A stretch of DNA of 64,000 nucleotides from Dyadobacter luteus (GTDB taxonomy: Bacteria; Bacteroidota; Bacteroidia; Cytophagales; Spirosomataceae), in assembly GCF_003383615.1 (NCBI RefSeq), contig NZ_QNUL01000006.1, positions 62,001 through 126,000 on the forward strand. Direction: 5' to 3'. Shown here piece after piece: positions 12,995 to 22,531 of this stretch. The notes beneath the pieces are model-generated. The model searched no databases and was not told the DNA's origin. It saw only the letters and a list, made by a program, of their open reading frames with translations. Each line of letters begins with the position of its first letter. The first letter of the stretch is position 1. A program made the translations under genes and the position numbers.

Positions 12995-13771
12995 ATGCTG
13001 TTAGCTGTTGACGTCGGCAATACCGACACCGTTTTCGGACTTTATGATTCAGGTACCTGGAGTAATGTTTGGCGTATGCGCTCTCAGACCCAGGAGAAGG
13101 AAGCACATTACGAATCCAGGCTCAGGCTCCATTTTCTGGAGGCAGGATTATGGTTTGGTGATGTTGAAACGGTGGTGCTGAGCAGCGTTGTTCCTGCGCT
13201 TACGCCTGTTATTCAAAAGACGCTCAGATCATTGTTTGGCGACGATATCATCACTGTAGGGCCTGGCATTTTTCCGGATCTGAGTATTGCCATTGATCAC
13301 CCACACGAGATCGGCGCGGATCTTATAGCAAATGCAGTAGCAGTGATGTCGCGCTATCAGCAGAATTGTGTTGTTGTTGATTTCGGTACAGCTTTAACTT
13401 TCACAACGGTATCAGCACAGGGGCAGATACTGGGTGTTGCTATATTGCCAGGCCTTGCCACAGCAGTGAGGGCGTTGTTTACAAATACGGCTCAGCTGCC
13501 AGAGGTGCCTTTAAAATTGCCCCCATCCGCTATCGGAAAAAATACAACAGAGGCTATTCAGGCTGGGATTTTGCTGGGATATGAAGGGCTGGTGAAATCG
13601 CTGATTCAACGCATACGGGCTGAATTGGGAGGGGAATGTATTGCTGTTGCTACCGGAGGATTATCTTCTATCATTGAAACATTGCAGGACGAATTCATCG
13701 AAATTGACACCCAGCTTACATTGGATGGATTAAGAGTAATCGGGGAACGACTTCATCCTGATCGTGTTTAG
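12995..13771 (+). CDS. coaX: type III pantothenate kinase
   Basis: 258 residues, normal for CoaX. It phosphorylates pantothenate in the first step of coenzyme A synthesis, in the cytosol. Seen motifs: the N-terminal phosphate loop AVDVGNTDTVFGLYD, the family motif GADLIANAVA (usually GADR, so Leu replaces Arg here) and DFGTALTFTTV, which carries the catalytic-region Asp. Its end is 11 bases from the end of the convergent cyclotransferase-like gene. A TTAATTTG sequence at 12964-12971 may be its -7 element. Type III kinases are typical of Bacteroidota. Confidence 0.95.
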   Translation: MLLAVDVGNTDTVFGLYDSGTWSNVWRMRSQTQEKEAHYESRLRLHFLEAGLWFGDVETVVLSSVVPALTPVIQKTLRSLFGDDIITVGPGIFPDLSIAIDHPHEIGADLIANAVAVMSRYQQNCVVVDFGTALTFTTVSAQGQILGVAILPGLATAVRALFTNTAQLPEVPLKLPPSAIGKNTTEAIQAGILLGYEGLVKSLIQRIRAELGGECIAVATGGLSSIIETLQDEFIEIDTQLTLDGLRVIGERLHPDRV

Positions 13772-13782
13772 GCAGGTTTTTA

Positions 13783-14181
13783 TTACACATTTCTAAAGTC
13801 TCCGCTGGCAATCAACTGTAATGTGGTAACAGGCTGATTGTATAAATAAGTCTGGCAATGTATCTGTCCCTGGTTCGTGTACACCGGTATCGTTCTTCGG
13901 ATATATAAACTTTCCGTTTCGTCGGGTAATACATCTTCGTATTCGTCAAGAACGGAAATCAGCTCAGTTGCATTTTTCATACGATAAACCTCCCCATAAA
14001 CTTTGCCGGAAGAATCAGGGTCATACAGAGCGCCCGGATACCAGCTCACTGCATACAGGACCCCGGCAAAATTCCCATAATCTTCAAAGTATGCAGATTC
14101 ATGCAGTTTTTTCGCAAATGGATTATTGAATCCCTGCATAAGTGTACCATACACGAACAGATAGTCACTTAGCATATTCAT
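13783..14181 (-). CDS. gamma-glutamylcyclotransferase-like (AIG2/GGCT) protein
   Basis: 132 residues with the GGCT-fold signature YLFVYGTLMQG at the N-terminus, YPGALYDPD in the middle and GEVYRM, whose Glu matches the catalytic acid of the family. The fold releases 5-oxoproline from gamma-glutamyl amines or peptides; small bacterial members are mostly uncharacterised, so the substrate is open. A start two codons later, at Met3, is equally possible. Probably monocistronic. Confidence 0.85.
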   Translation of the reverse strand: MNMLSDYLFVYGTLMQGFNNPFAKKLHESAYFEDYGNFAGVLYAVSWYPGALYDPDSSGKVYGEVYRMKNATELISVLDEYEDVLPDETESLYIRRTIPVYTNQGQIHCQTYLYNQPVTTLQLIASGDFRNV

Positions 14182-14321
14182 CAGGTATAGTAGTTTTAGT
14201 TTAATATTAATATAATATTGAATTTTTTCTTTTGCCTACAGATTGCAGGTATTTTGAATGTGGATAAAATTGGTATTTTTCCTATATTTACACATAATGC
14301 TCTTCATCTTACGATACAATT

Positions 14322-15782
14322 ATGTACGATAAAAATCTCGGGACAAAGCAAAAAGCCTTAAAAATCAATCTGGATCGTCGCATTTATGGCTCTTTTGCCG
14401 AAATCGGTGCAGGACAAGAGACGGCGGCTTATTTCTTCAAGGCGGGTGGAGCTTCAGGCACGGTTGCAAAAACCATGTCGGCCTATGATATGACATTCAG
14501 TGACGCCATCTACGGTATTGAAGAAGGTGGAAGATATGTGGTTGAATCCCGGTTGATGAAAATGCTCAACAGGGAATATAATCTGGTAGAAAAACGTCTT
14601 TCAGAAAAAAGAGGGACTGAAAGCCAGTTTTTTGCATTTGCCAATACCGTTGTTGCGCTCAATTTTCAGAAAACAAACGAATCGCATGGTTGGATTGGTC
14701 TTCAATTCCAACTAACGCCCGGCGGACCTACCAACTACGTAGTGATTCACGTTCGGATGCGTGACAATGAAAACCTGCTGCAGCAACAGGCGCTGGGCAT
14801 TATTGGTGTGAACCTGATGTACGGTTGCTTTTATTATTATAAGTCGCCGGAAACCTTGCTGCTTTCGTTGATGGACGATCTCACAACAGAACGTATTGAG
14901 ATCGACATGGTACGTTTCAGCGGACCTGACTTTGTGAAAGTGGATAATCGTCTGATGAGTCTGCGTCTTGTTAAAAACGGTTTTACTGATGCTGCACTTT
15001 TTGGAAGTGACGGAGGAGTGTTGCAACCATCAGAAGCATTGTATAAAAAGCATATTCTCATGATGCGCGGGCGTTTACGTCCTATCACAAATGTTCACAT
15101 TGATCTGATATCAAATGGTCAGCGACAGTTTCTGGCAGAGCCCGATGTGGATGAATCAAAGGTGGTACTTATTTCAGAACTCACATTACATAATCTTAAA
15201 GCAGGCGATCGTGTGATTGATGAAAAGGATTTTCTAGACAGAGTGGATATCCTTTGCTCTCTGGGCCACATGGTAATGATCTCGAATCACCACGAGTATT
15301 TCCGTTTGATGGCCTATTTGTCAAGGCTTACCAAACTGAAAGTGGGGCTGTTGCTGGGTAGTCCGAGTTTGCAGGATATTTTCGAAGAGAAACATTATGA
15401 GTTCCTGCCGGGTGGTATTCTTGAATCCTTTGCGACGTTGTTCAGCCGTAAAGTGAAGCTGTTTATTTATCCGACACTTCAGGCTGATGGTTCGGTATAT
15501 AGTTGTGAAAACTTTGTGGTGCCGGATCACCTTCGTCCATTGTTCCAGTATCTCGTTGTGAATGATAAAATAGAAGACATCAGAAACTTCAATAAAGAAC
15601 ACATGCACATTACAACAGATAGTGTGCTGGATAAAATCAAGCGCGGCGAACCGGGCTGGGACAAACTGGTTCCTGAGAATGTAGCGCAGATTATCAAAGA
15701 AAAGCTGCTGTTCGGATTGCCAGCGGAAAACAATTATCTGGACACAGTGAAGCAGATACACCAGGCGGTAGGGAATTTATGA
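14322..15782 (+). CDS. conserved protein of unknown function
   Basis: 486 residues, soluble, no signal peptide and no clear membrane span. I do not recognise a named family. The N-terminal half has a Gly-rich stretch (FAEIGAGQETAAYFFKAGGASG, about 26-47, quoted here only to locate it by its ends FAEIGAG and KAGGASG). The middle part is alternating strand and helix (YVVIHVRMRDN, LYKKHILMMRG), and the C-terminal half has a Rossmann-like rhythm (VVLISELTLHNL, VDILCSLGHMVMISNHH, VGLLLGSPSLQDIF). The composition and codon use match the neighbours. It stands alone and ends in a good terminator, so it is a real gene. A metabolic or nucleotide-related role is only a guess. Confidence 0.8.
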   Translation: MYDKNLGTKQKALKINLDRRIYGSFAEIGAGQETAAYFFKAGGASGTVAKTMSAYDMTFSDAIYGIEEGGRYVVESRLMKMLNREYNLVEKRLSEKRGTESQFFAFANTVVALNFQKTNESHGWIGLQFQLTPGGPTNYVVIHVRMRDNENLLQQQALGIIGVNLMYGCFYYYKSPETLLLSLMDDLTTERIEIDMVRFSGPDFVKVDNRLMSLRLVKNGFTDAALFGSDGGVLQPSEALYKKHILMMRGRLRPITNVHIDLISNGQRQFLAEPDVDESKVVLISELTLHNLKAGDRVIDEKDFLDRVDILCSLGHMVMISNHHEYFRLMAYLSRLTKLKVGLLLGSPSLQDIFEEKHYEFLPGGILESFATLFSRKVKLFIYPTLQADGSVYSCENFVVPDHLRPLFQYLVVNDKIEDIRNFNKEHMHITTDSVLDKIKRGEPGWDKLVPENVAQIIKEKLLFGLPAENNYLDTVKQIHQAVGNL

Positions 15783-15814
15783 CATATAAGACTTAAAAGT
15801 GAGCATTTCACTCC

Positions 15815-15855
15815 AAAGACCGGCACGAGCAATCGCTTATGCCGGTCTTTTATTT
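15815..15855 (+). terminator. rho-independent terminator
   Basis: AAAGACCGGCA (15815-15825) pairs perfectly with TGCCGGTCTTT (15840-15850) over a 14-base loop, followed by a T-rich run. It ends the unknown gene at 14322. Confidence 0.8.
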
Positions 15856-15994
15856 TATTGGGGATAATGGATTGAATTTTATTACAAATATGAATGGTAT
15901 AAAATTTAAAATTAATTGTACTATTCAATAAGGGCTGAAGCTGCCAAATACCGTCTGTCTGTTTGTAACTCCATACTTCCTAACACCCGTCTTT

Positions 15995-17302
15995 ATGCAA
16001 AATGATCACCAACTTTCCCGTAGAAAGTTTATCAAAAACTCTACCGGAGCTGCTCTTGCACTTTCGATTCCGTACATTATTCCTGCCAATGCTTTCGGTG
16101 CCAACGACCGTGTGCGTGTGGCGGTTCTGGGTGTGAATGGCCGTGGACAAAACCACATTTCTGGTTATAGTAAATTAAGTAATGTGGAAGTGGCTACTTT
16201 GTGTGATCCTGATAACGTTATTCTTCAAAAGAGAGCACAGGAATTTACGGAGAAGACAGGTAAAAAGGTAAAGACAGAAATAGACCTTCGTAAGGTTTTT
16301 GAAGATAAATCGATTGATGTTGTCAGTATAGCGACACCTAATCATTGGCATGCGCTGGCCGCAATATGGGCCTGCCAGGCTGGTAAAGATGTGTATGTAG
16401 AAAAGCCAGGAACACATAATCTTCACGAAGGAAGAAAACTGATTGAAGCAGCGCATAAGTACAAACGCGTGGTACAGCATGGTGTGCAGTTGAGAAGCTC
16501 GGAAGCGTTGAAGGAAGCCGTGAAACATATGCGGGATGGTTTGATCGGGAATGTATACATGGCTCGTGGATTGGTGTATAAATGGCGCCCGGATGTGGGT
16601 GATAAAGGCTCCAGCAAAATCCCAGAGGGTCTAAACTATGACCTTTGGACTGGTCCTGCTGAAATGAAACCGTTCTCTGAAAACTATGTACATTACAACT
16701 GGCATTGGTACTGGAACTACGGAAACGGAGATATTGGAAACCAGGGGATTCACGAAACGGATATGTGCATGTGGGGGCTTGGAGTTGATACGTTCCCTGA
16801 GAAAATTACTTCTTCAGGAGGGAAATTTTTATGGAACGATGCCAAAGAAACGCCTGAACTGCTCACCTCATCTTTTGTATATCCCAAAGAAAAGAAGATC
16901 ATTGAATTTGAAGTCCGCCCCTGGATGACGAATGAGGAAGGTGGGGTAGGGATTGGTAACATCTTCTATGGAAGCGAGGGGTATCTGGTTGTGAAAGGAT
17001 ACGATTATTATGAAACTTTCCTGGGTAAGGACAAGAAACCCGGACCGACCCGTAAGGCAGGCGGAGATCATTACAAAAACTTCATTGATGCTGTAGTGGC
17101 ACGAGATCCTAAAATGTGTAATGGACCCGTGGAAACAGCGCATCTTTCTTCTGGATTGGCGCATCTCGGGAATATAGCCTATCGTACGGGAAGAGCACTT
17201 ACTTTCGATCCCAAAACTGAAAAGTTTGTAGGTGACAACGATGCCAATAAATACCTGACAAGAAATTACAGGGCACCGTATTCATTGCCCGCGACGGTTT
17301 AA
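15995..17302 (+). CDS. Tat-exported Gfo/Idh/MocA-family oxidoreductase
   Basis: 435 residues. The N-terminus has a twin-arginine signal (LSRRKFIKN, then a hydrophobic span ending near NAFGA), so the folded enzyme is probably exported with its cofactor. A Rossmann domain follows (RVAVLGVNGRGQ, about 39-50), with SIATPNHWHA and the EKP motif (DVYVEKPG), then the substrate-binding C-terminal alpha/beta domain. The family oxidises or reduces sugars and related polyols with NAD(P). Exported members are abundant in Bacteroidota and are linked to glycan breakdown, some to NAD-dependent glycosidase chemistry. The exact substrate cannot be named. It is a single-gene unit with its own terminator. Confidence 0.92.
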   Translation: MQNDHQLSRRKFIKNSTGAALALSIPYIIPANAFGANDRVRVAVLGVNGRGQNHISGYSKLSNVEVATLCDPDNVILQKRAQEFTEKTGKKVKTEIDLRKVFEDKSIDVVSIATPNHWHALAAIWACQAGKDVYVEKPGTHNLHEGRKLIEAAHKYKRVVQHGVQLRSSEALKEAVKHMRDGLIGNVYMARGLVYKWRPDVGDKGSSKIPEGLNYDLWTGPAEMKPFSENYVHYNWHWYWNYGNGDIGNQGIHETDMCMWGLGVDTFPEKITSSGGKFLWNDAKETPELLTSSFVYPKEKKIIEFEVRPWMTNEEGGVGIGNIFYGSEGYLVVKGYDYYETFLGKDKKPGPTRKAGGDHYKNFIDAVVARDPKMCNGPVETAHLSSGLAHLGNIAYRTGRALTFDPKTEKFVGDNDANKYLTRNYRAPYSLPATV

Positions 17303-17328
17303 AAAATAGATGTGTTTAGAGTATCACG

Positions 17329-17361
17329 ATTTAGCCTGGATTTTATCCGGGCTAAATTTTT
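17329..17361 (+). terminator. rho-independent terminator
   Basis: ATTTAGCCTGGAT and ATCCGGGCTAAAT pair with one G-T around a TTT loop (17329-17356), followed by TTTTT. It closes the oxidoreductase gene. Confidence 0.75.
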
Positions 17362-17510
17362 GGTATGCAGAAGGTCTTTTAATTCAATAAATTTTATTTG
17401 ATTGCTGGAAATGAGGCTTGTATCAAGTAACTTGAGAATTATAAGTTGCTGTAATTACCAATCATTTTCAGATAAGGCAACGTTTCTGAGCTACTTTAAA
17501 AGATTGTTTT

Positions 17511-19892
17511 ATGATTACTATACACCAAAGGCTCCTTATAATTTTCATTTTATTGCAACTGTCAGGAAAGATGATGGCTCAGGATAACTGGCCGAGGCAA
17601 ATCCCATATACCGGTGGAGGAACGATCACAATATACCAGCCACAACCAGAAAAACTGACAGGAGATGAGCTCGAAGTACGTGCCGCTGTTTCGATCAGGA
17701 AAAAATCATCCGACGAACCGGTTTTTGGAGCAATGTGGGGCAAAATCCTTTTGTCAGCAGATGCGGGAGATATGACTACAGCGCAGAAATTAACGGTACT
17801 GAATTCGCGGTTTGCTGAAGATGAGGATATTAGTAGTAAAGATTTTAAGGAATCAGTAGAAAAAGGTTTTCCCGGGCTGAATATTCGTTTCTCGAAGGAA
17901 AATTTGCTTTCGTCAATCAAACAGGAGCAAGGTGAAAGCAATTTTAATAATGATCCCCCACAAATTCTGTATCGGGATAGGCCCACAACACTGATCGTCC
18001 TGGATGGGGAGCCTATGGAAGAGAAAGATGATGATCTGGGTATGGTAAGGGTAGTGAATACACCGTATCTGATTGTGAAAAATCCGGGAGATAAAAAGTA
18101 TTATCTGTACGGTGGTAGTTTCTGGTACAGTTCCAGCCGTGTGAAAGATGGCTGGGCTCATGTAAAATCTCTTCCTTCGTCCATCAAAGCGATTGATAAA
18201 AAAATGAAGGAGGAAGAGAAAAATGCTGAAAAACAGAATGATACGGTAAGCCAGTTTACAACGCCTACTGATATTCTTGTTGTGACGGAACCTGCCGAAC
18301 TCATACAAACAGAAGGCAAGCCAACTTATCAATCTGTGCCGAATTCTCCATTGCTGTATGTGAATAATTCATTGGATGAGATTTTTAAAGATATTGATAC
18401 CCAGAAGAACTATATTCTGATCGCAGGTCGCTGGTATAGAAGTACCTCTTTAAACGGACCATGGGAATTTGTATCACAGAATAACTTACCGAAAGCGTTT
18501 GCGGACATTCCTGCCGGTTCAGAAAAAGACGGCGTGCTGGCAAGTGTTGCAGGAACCGATGAGGCCTATGACGCAGTAATGGAAGCGCAGATTCCGCAAA
18601 CTGCGAAGGTAGATCGTAATACCGCACAGGTAGAAGTGAATTATGACGGAAACCCGCAGTTTGAAGCTATTCAAAACACAAGTCTGGCCATTGCAGAAAA
18701 CAGTAATATCACTGTGATGTGCACTGCCGACAACCGGTTTTTTGCTTTAGAAAATGGAATATGGTTTGTTGGAAACAGTGCATTTGGCCCGTGGCGGGTC
18801 GCTAATGAACGCCCCTCCGATGTGGACAGGATCCCGCCGAGCAGCAGCGCTTACAATGCGAGATATGTGCACATTTATGAAAGTACGCCTCAATATGTCT
18901 ACGTTGGATACACGCGAGGGTATATGGGCAATTACATTTATGGCCCTACCATAGTGTGGGGTACAGGCTGGCGTTACCGACCCTGGAGAGGGCGTTACTA
19001 TCGTCCCAGACCAGCAACATGGGGATTTGGCATGCATTATAACCCATGGACGGGTTGGTCTATGAGTTTTGGGCTTGGCTTCAATGTGGGATGGTATCAT
19101 TACGGTTATTCACGGCCTTATTATGGAGGAGGTTGGTTTGGTCCTCCTGCTTTCCGTCCTCCGCATCGCCCATGGGGATGGAATGGAGGTTATTATGGCG
19201 ATAGAGGCAATCCGCGTCCGGTATATGGCAACAGACCACGCCCTGCAGTTTCAATCAACCGTCCGCGTAACGGAGACGGTCGGCCAAATGGGCATTATGC
19301 AAATCCGGGTAATTTATACCGCGACAGAAAGTACGTAGTCGCAACTAGAGATAATGTATATGTTCCTGCAAGACGACCCTCAACGCGACCCAATCCGGGA
19401 AGTAGTATAATACCGAACCCTGGCCGTCCGGGTAATCAATATGAGCGCCCGGGAGCGGGAAGCAACACACGTCCTGTAACCCGACCCGGCTCAGGAAATG
19501 GCTACAGCAGACCAGGTATACCTGACAAAGAAGTCACCCGACCGCCAGTAACGTGTCCTGGAGCCGGCAATACACGTCCGTCGGTACCTGACAGGGAAGT
19601 AACGCGGCCAATAATCCGTCCGGGAAGTGGCACGGCACGTCCTGAGGTGACAAGACCTTCAACAAGGCCATCGAATCCACAACAGGGAAGCAGACCTGAC
19701 GTGAGCCGGCCAGCTGTAAGACCCAATGTAGAGAGACCATCGCCAGGAGCGCGGCAGAATACGCGACCCGCAGTTACACCGGAACGCAATACCCGCCCGA
19801 CGAATACAGCACCATCAAGGCAGACGCCAAGGAATACAGAGCAACCTGCCAGGAAGCCTTCTGAGGGAAGTAGCAGGAGGGGGAATGAGTGA
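17511..19892 (+). CDS. large secreted protein with Tyr/Gly/Trp-rich core and Arg/Pro-rich tail
   Basis: 793 residues. A signal peptide (about 1-24, ending MMAQ) leads to a folded N-terminal region of about 480 residues with repeated short blocks (KKYYLYGGSFWYSSS, KNYILIAGRWYRSTS, NRFFALENGIWFVGNS). These look like the same strand motif, seen three times, each with an aromatic W/Y pair. Residues about 490-600 are rich in Y, G, W, P and R (RYYRPRPATWGFG). The tail, about 600-793, is low-complexity R/P/T/S/N with near repeats (PDKEVTRP, PDREVTRP). No enzyme motif is seen. I loosely recall similar proteins labelled carbohydrate-binding family V/XII, but do not rely on it. Probably cell surface or periplasmic. 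A stable terminator follows. Confidence 0.75.
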   Translation: MITIHQRLLIIFILLQLSGKMMAQDNWPRQIPYTGGGTITIYQPQPEKLTGDELEVRAAVSIRKKSSDEPVFGAMWGKILLSADAGDMTTAQKLTVLNSRFAEDEDISSKDFKESVEKGFPGLNIRFSKENLLSSIKQEQGESNFNNDPPQILYRDRPTTLIVLDGEPMEEKDDDLGMVRVVNTPYLIVKNPGDKKYYLYGGSFWYSSSRVKDGWAHVKSLPSSIKAIDKKMKEEEKNAEKQNDTVSQFTTPTDILVVTEPAELIQTEGKPTYQSVPNSPLLYVNNSLDEIFKDIDTQKNYILIAGRWYRSTSLNGPWEFVSQNNLPKAFADIPAGSEKDGVLASVAGTDEAYDAVMEAQIPQTAKVDRNTAQVEVNYDGNPQFEAIQNTSLAIAENSNITVMCTADNRFFALENGIWFVGNSAFGPWRVANERPSDVDRIPPSSSAYNARYVHIYESTPQYVYVGYTRGYMGNYIYGPTIVWGTGWRYRPWRGRYYRPRPATWGFGMHYNPWTGWSMSFGLGFNVGWYHYGYSRPYYGGGWFGPPAFRPPHRPWGWNGGYYGDRGNPRPVYGNRPRPAVSINRPRNGDGRPNGHYANPGNLYRDRKYVVATRDNVYVPARRPSTRPNPGSSIIPNPGRPGNQYERPGAGSNTRPVTRPGSGNGYSRPGIPDKEVTRPPVTCPGAGNTRPSVPDREVTRPIIRPGSGTARPEVTRPSTRPSNPQQGSRPDVSRPAVRPNVERPSPGARQNTRPAVTPERNTRPTNTAPSRQTPRNTEQPARKPSEGSSRRGNE

Positions 19893-19902
19893 TATAGTAA
19901 AA

Positions 19903-19939
19903 AAATAGTCCGGACACTTTATCAATGTCCGGACTATTT
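19903..19939. terminator. bidirectional terminator
   Basis: AAATAGTCCGGACA (19903-19916) pairs with TGTCCGGACTATTT (19926-19939) without mismatch. A-rich and T-rich flanks let it serve both the secreted-protein gene and the convergent accC operon. Confidence 0.8.
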
Positions 19940-19976
19940 ATATGTTGGATGATTTCTATTGAGAAATCAGTTTTAC

Positions 19977-21320
19977 CTACAATGTCGAAAAATCAAACGT
20001 TTCCAGATACTTTGTTGTGAAGTTTCCGGATTTGAAGCCCGGATCATCCATAAGCTTGATGTGGAATGGTATTGTGGTTTTAATTCCCTCAATAACAAAT
20101 TCCTGCAAAGCTCTTTTCATACGGGTAAGTACCTCTTCACGTGACTGTCCGCTTACGATCAGCTTCGCAATCATGGAATCATAGTTAGGCGGAATGGTAT
20201 ATCCCGTATACACATGGCTGTCGATACGAACACCGTGTCCTCCCGGGAAGTGCAAATTGGTAATTTTACCTGGCGATGGACGGAAACCATTTGCAGGATC
20301 TTCCGCATTGATACGGCATTCCATGGCATATAGTTTCGGTGTGTAGTTAACACCTGAAATAGGTTCACCGGCTGCTACTTTAATTTGCTCCTTAATCAGG
20401 TCAAAATCAGTAACTTCTTCCGTGATCGGGTGCTCTACCTGGATACGGGTATTCATCTCCATGAAGAAGAATTCACCGAATTTGTCAACCAGAAATTCAA
20501 TTGTTCCTGCGCCTTCGTAACCAATAGCCTGTGCGCCTTTAATGGCGGCAGCACCCATTTTCTCACGAAGTTCAGGCGTAATAATTGGTGAAGGAGTTTC
20601 CTCTACCAGTTTCTGGTGGCGACGCTGAATAGAACAGTCACGTTCAGAAAGGTGGCAAACTTTGCCATACTGATCTCCGATAATCTGGATTTCAATGTGA
20701 CGTGGCTCTACAACAAACTTTTCAAGGTACAAACCGTCGTTTCCAAATGCTGCTGCTGATTCGATACGGGCATCATTCCATGCTTTTTCGAATTCATCAG
20801 GCTTGTTGATCACGCGCATACCACGACCACCGCCTCCGGCTGTTGCCTTCACGATGACAGGGTAACCAATACCTTCAGCAAGTTTTTTACCTTGTTCTAC
20901 CGATTCAAGCAATCCTTCCGATCCTGGTACAACAGGAACTCCTGCTGCAATCATTGTCGCTTTCGCAGTAGCCTTGTCGCCCATTCCGTTGATCTGAGCT
21001 GCAGTAGCACCAATAAACTTGATGCCATAGTCTGCACAGATCTGTGAAAATTCAGCGTTTTCAGACAAAAATCCGTAGCCCGGGTGAATTGCATCGGCGC
21101 CGGTAACTTCCGCTGCAGATATAATATTTTGAATGCTCAGATAAGACTGACGGCTTGGAGGAGGACCTATGCAAACGGCCTCATCCGCAAACCGTACGTG
21201 AAGACTGTCACGATCAGCTGTTGAATATACAGCTACCGTTTTAATGCCCATCTCACGGCAGGTTCTGATAATTCTGAGGGCGATTTCGCCCCTGTTAGCA
21301 ATGAGTATCTTTTTAAACAT
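19977..21320 (-). CDS. accC: acetyl-CoA carboxylase, biotin carboxylase subunit
   Basis: 447 residues from ATG 21320 ([15 protein letters not shown]). A TTG three codons upstream is less likely. It carboxylates the biotin of AccB with ATP and bicarbonate, the first step of fatty-acid synthesis. Visible parts: N-terminal biotin-carboxylase fold with ANRGEIA and [16 protein letters not shown]-grasp with the Gly-rich loop [12 protein letters not shown], and the catalytic-site motif [15 protein letters not shown]. Last gene of the rpmF-plsX-fabH-efp-accBC cluster, 35 bases after accB. Confidence 0.98.
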   Translation of the reverse strand: MFKKILIANRGEIALRIIRTCREMGIKTVAVYSTADRDSLHVRFADEAVCIGPPPSRQSYLSIQNIISAAEVTGADAIHPGYGFLSENAEFSQICADYGIKFIGATAAQINGMGDKATAKATMIAAGVPVVPGSEGLLESVEQGKKLAEGIGYPVIVKATAGGGGRGMRVINKPDEFEKAWNDARIESAAAFGNDGLYLEKFVVEPRHIEIQIIGDQYGKVCHLSERDCSIQRRHQKLVEETPSPIITPELREKMGAAAIKGAQAIGYEGAGTIEFLVDKFGEFFFMEMNTRIQVEHPITEEVTDFDLIKEQIKVAAGEPISGVNYTPKLYAMECRINAEDPANGFRPSPGKITNLHFPGGHGVRIDSHVYTGYTIPPNYDSMIAKLIVSGQSREEVLTRMKRALQEFVIEGIKTTIPFHIKLMDDPGFKSGNFTTKYLETFDFSTL

Positions 21321-21355
21321 GAAAATCAATTAAGTTTTACAGATCGTCCATTGCC

Positions 21356-21826
21356 TTATGCAGGCTCAACAAGGAATAAAGGTTGGTCAAACTCAACAGG
21401 AGTTGCGTTTTCAACCAATACTTTCACGATTTTTCCTGAAATCTCAGATTCGATTTCGTTGAAAAGTTTCATCGCTTCGATCACACAAACTGCTTTACCA
21501 GGCTTCACTTCATCGCCGATGTTTACGAATGCCGGAGTTTCAGGGCTTGATGCACGGTAGAAAGTTCCGATCATTGGTGACTTAATCGTGATCAGGTTAG
21601 ACGAAGGTGCTGACTCTGCAGGAGCTGCAGGCGCCGCTGCCTGTACTGCTGGTGCAGCCTGAAGTGCTGCTATCGGAGCTGCAACCTGAGGAGTTGACGC
21701 GTACACAACAGGAGCTGTGCCGAATCTCTTCACCTTAATTTTTAATTCGTTGGTTTCAATATTTACTTCATCCAGACCAGACTGAGCAATGAAGTCGATT
21801 AGTTTTTGAATTTCTTTAGTTTCCAT
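21356..21826 (-). CDS. accB: acetyl-CoA carboxylase biotin carboxyl carrier protein
   Basis: 156 residues, standard for BCCP. An N-terminal helical part (1-45), an Ala/Pro-rich linker (about 46-75) and a biotinyl domain with the modification site EAMKLFNE, in which the Lys receives biotin. It lies 35 bases upstream of accC and is cotranscribed with it; the pair supplies carboxybiotin to the carboxyltransferase subunits, which are not in this window. Confidence 0.98.
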   Translation of the reverse strand: METKEIQKLIDFIAQSGLDEVNIETNELKIKVKRFGTAPVVYASTPQVAAPIAALQAAPAVQAAAPAAPAESAPSSNLITIKSPMIGTFYRASSPETPAFVNIGDEVKPGKAVCVIEAMKLFNEIESEISGKIVKVLVENATPVEFDQPLFLVEPA

Positions 21827-21904
21827 TTACAGAGTTTTTAACAGTGAACAGACGCATGATTATTCCTGTTGCCAAGAGAATCAGTACTTCACTTAAAAAT
21901 GAAA

Positions 21905-22471
21905 TTATGATTTTACGCGTTCTACGTAGTCGTAAGTACGTGTATCTACCTTGATCTTCTGGCCTTCTTCGATAAACAAAGGAACCATGATCCTTGCGCC
22001 GGTTTCAACTTCGATAGCTTTCTTAGGAGAGTTGGCAGTATCACCTTTCAGACCTGGCTCAGAGTATGTAACAACAAGCTCAACGAAAGGAGGCAATTCG
22101 CAAAGCAAAGCAGCATCTGTTTCAGTGTTGATCAGGATTTCAACTTCCTGTCCGTCCTTCATCAAATCAGCATTGGTGATCAGTTTTTCGTCGATCAACA
22201 CCTGATCAAAAGTTTCGGAATTCATAAAGTTGAATCCAACATCGTCTTTGTACAGGAACTGGAACTTGTGGCGCTCCACACGTACCGGGCTGATTGTAGC
22301 ACCTGACGAAAATGTATTATCCAGTACTTTACCGGATGTAAGGCTTTTCAGTTTTGTACGAACAAAAGCATTTCCTTTGCCAGGTTTTACATGTTGAAAT
22401 TCGATAACCTGAAAAAGATCATGGTTAAAGTTTATCACCAGTCCGTTACGCAAATCTGCTGTAGTTGCCAT
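21905..22471 (-). CDS. efp: elongation factor P
   Basis: 188 residues, full-length EF-P: KOW-like domain, then two OB-type domains. The tip loop is VKPGKGNAFVRTK, with the Lys of PGKG in the place of the residue that is modified in many bacteria. EF-P relieves ribosome stalling at polyproline. No epmA/epmB-like modifying gene is present here. Start MATTADLRNG is unambiguous. Its position between fabH and accB is common in Bacteroidota. Confidence 0.98.
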   Translation of the reverse strand: MATTADLRNGLVINFNHDLFQVIEFQHVKPGKGNAFVRTKLKSLTSGKVLDNTFSSGATISPVRVERHKFQFLYKDDVGFNFMNSETFDQVLIDEKLITNADLMKDGQEVEILINTETDAALLCELPPFVELVVTYSEPGLKGDTANSPKKAIEVETGARIMVPLFIEEGQKIKVDTRTYDYVERVKS

Positions 22472-22531
22472 TTTAAGTTAATAAATTATTCGAAATTGTG
22501 TTAATCAAAATTGCAGGTATCTCATGCAAAA

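Noticed and set aside
17402..17587. 61-codon open frame overlapping the start of the secreted protein gene
   Set aside because: Overlaps the signal peptide of the real gene in another frame, is Ser/Tyr-rich without features, and has no sign of translation.
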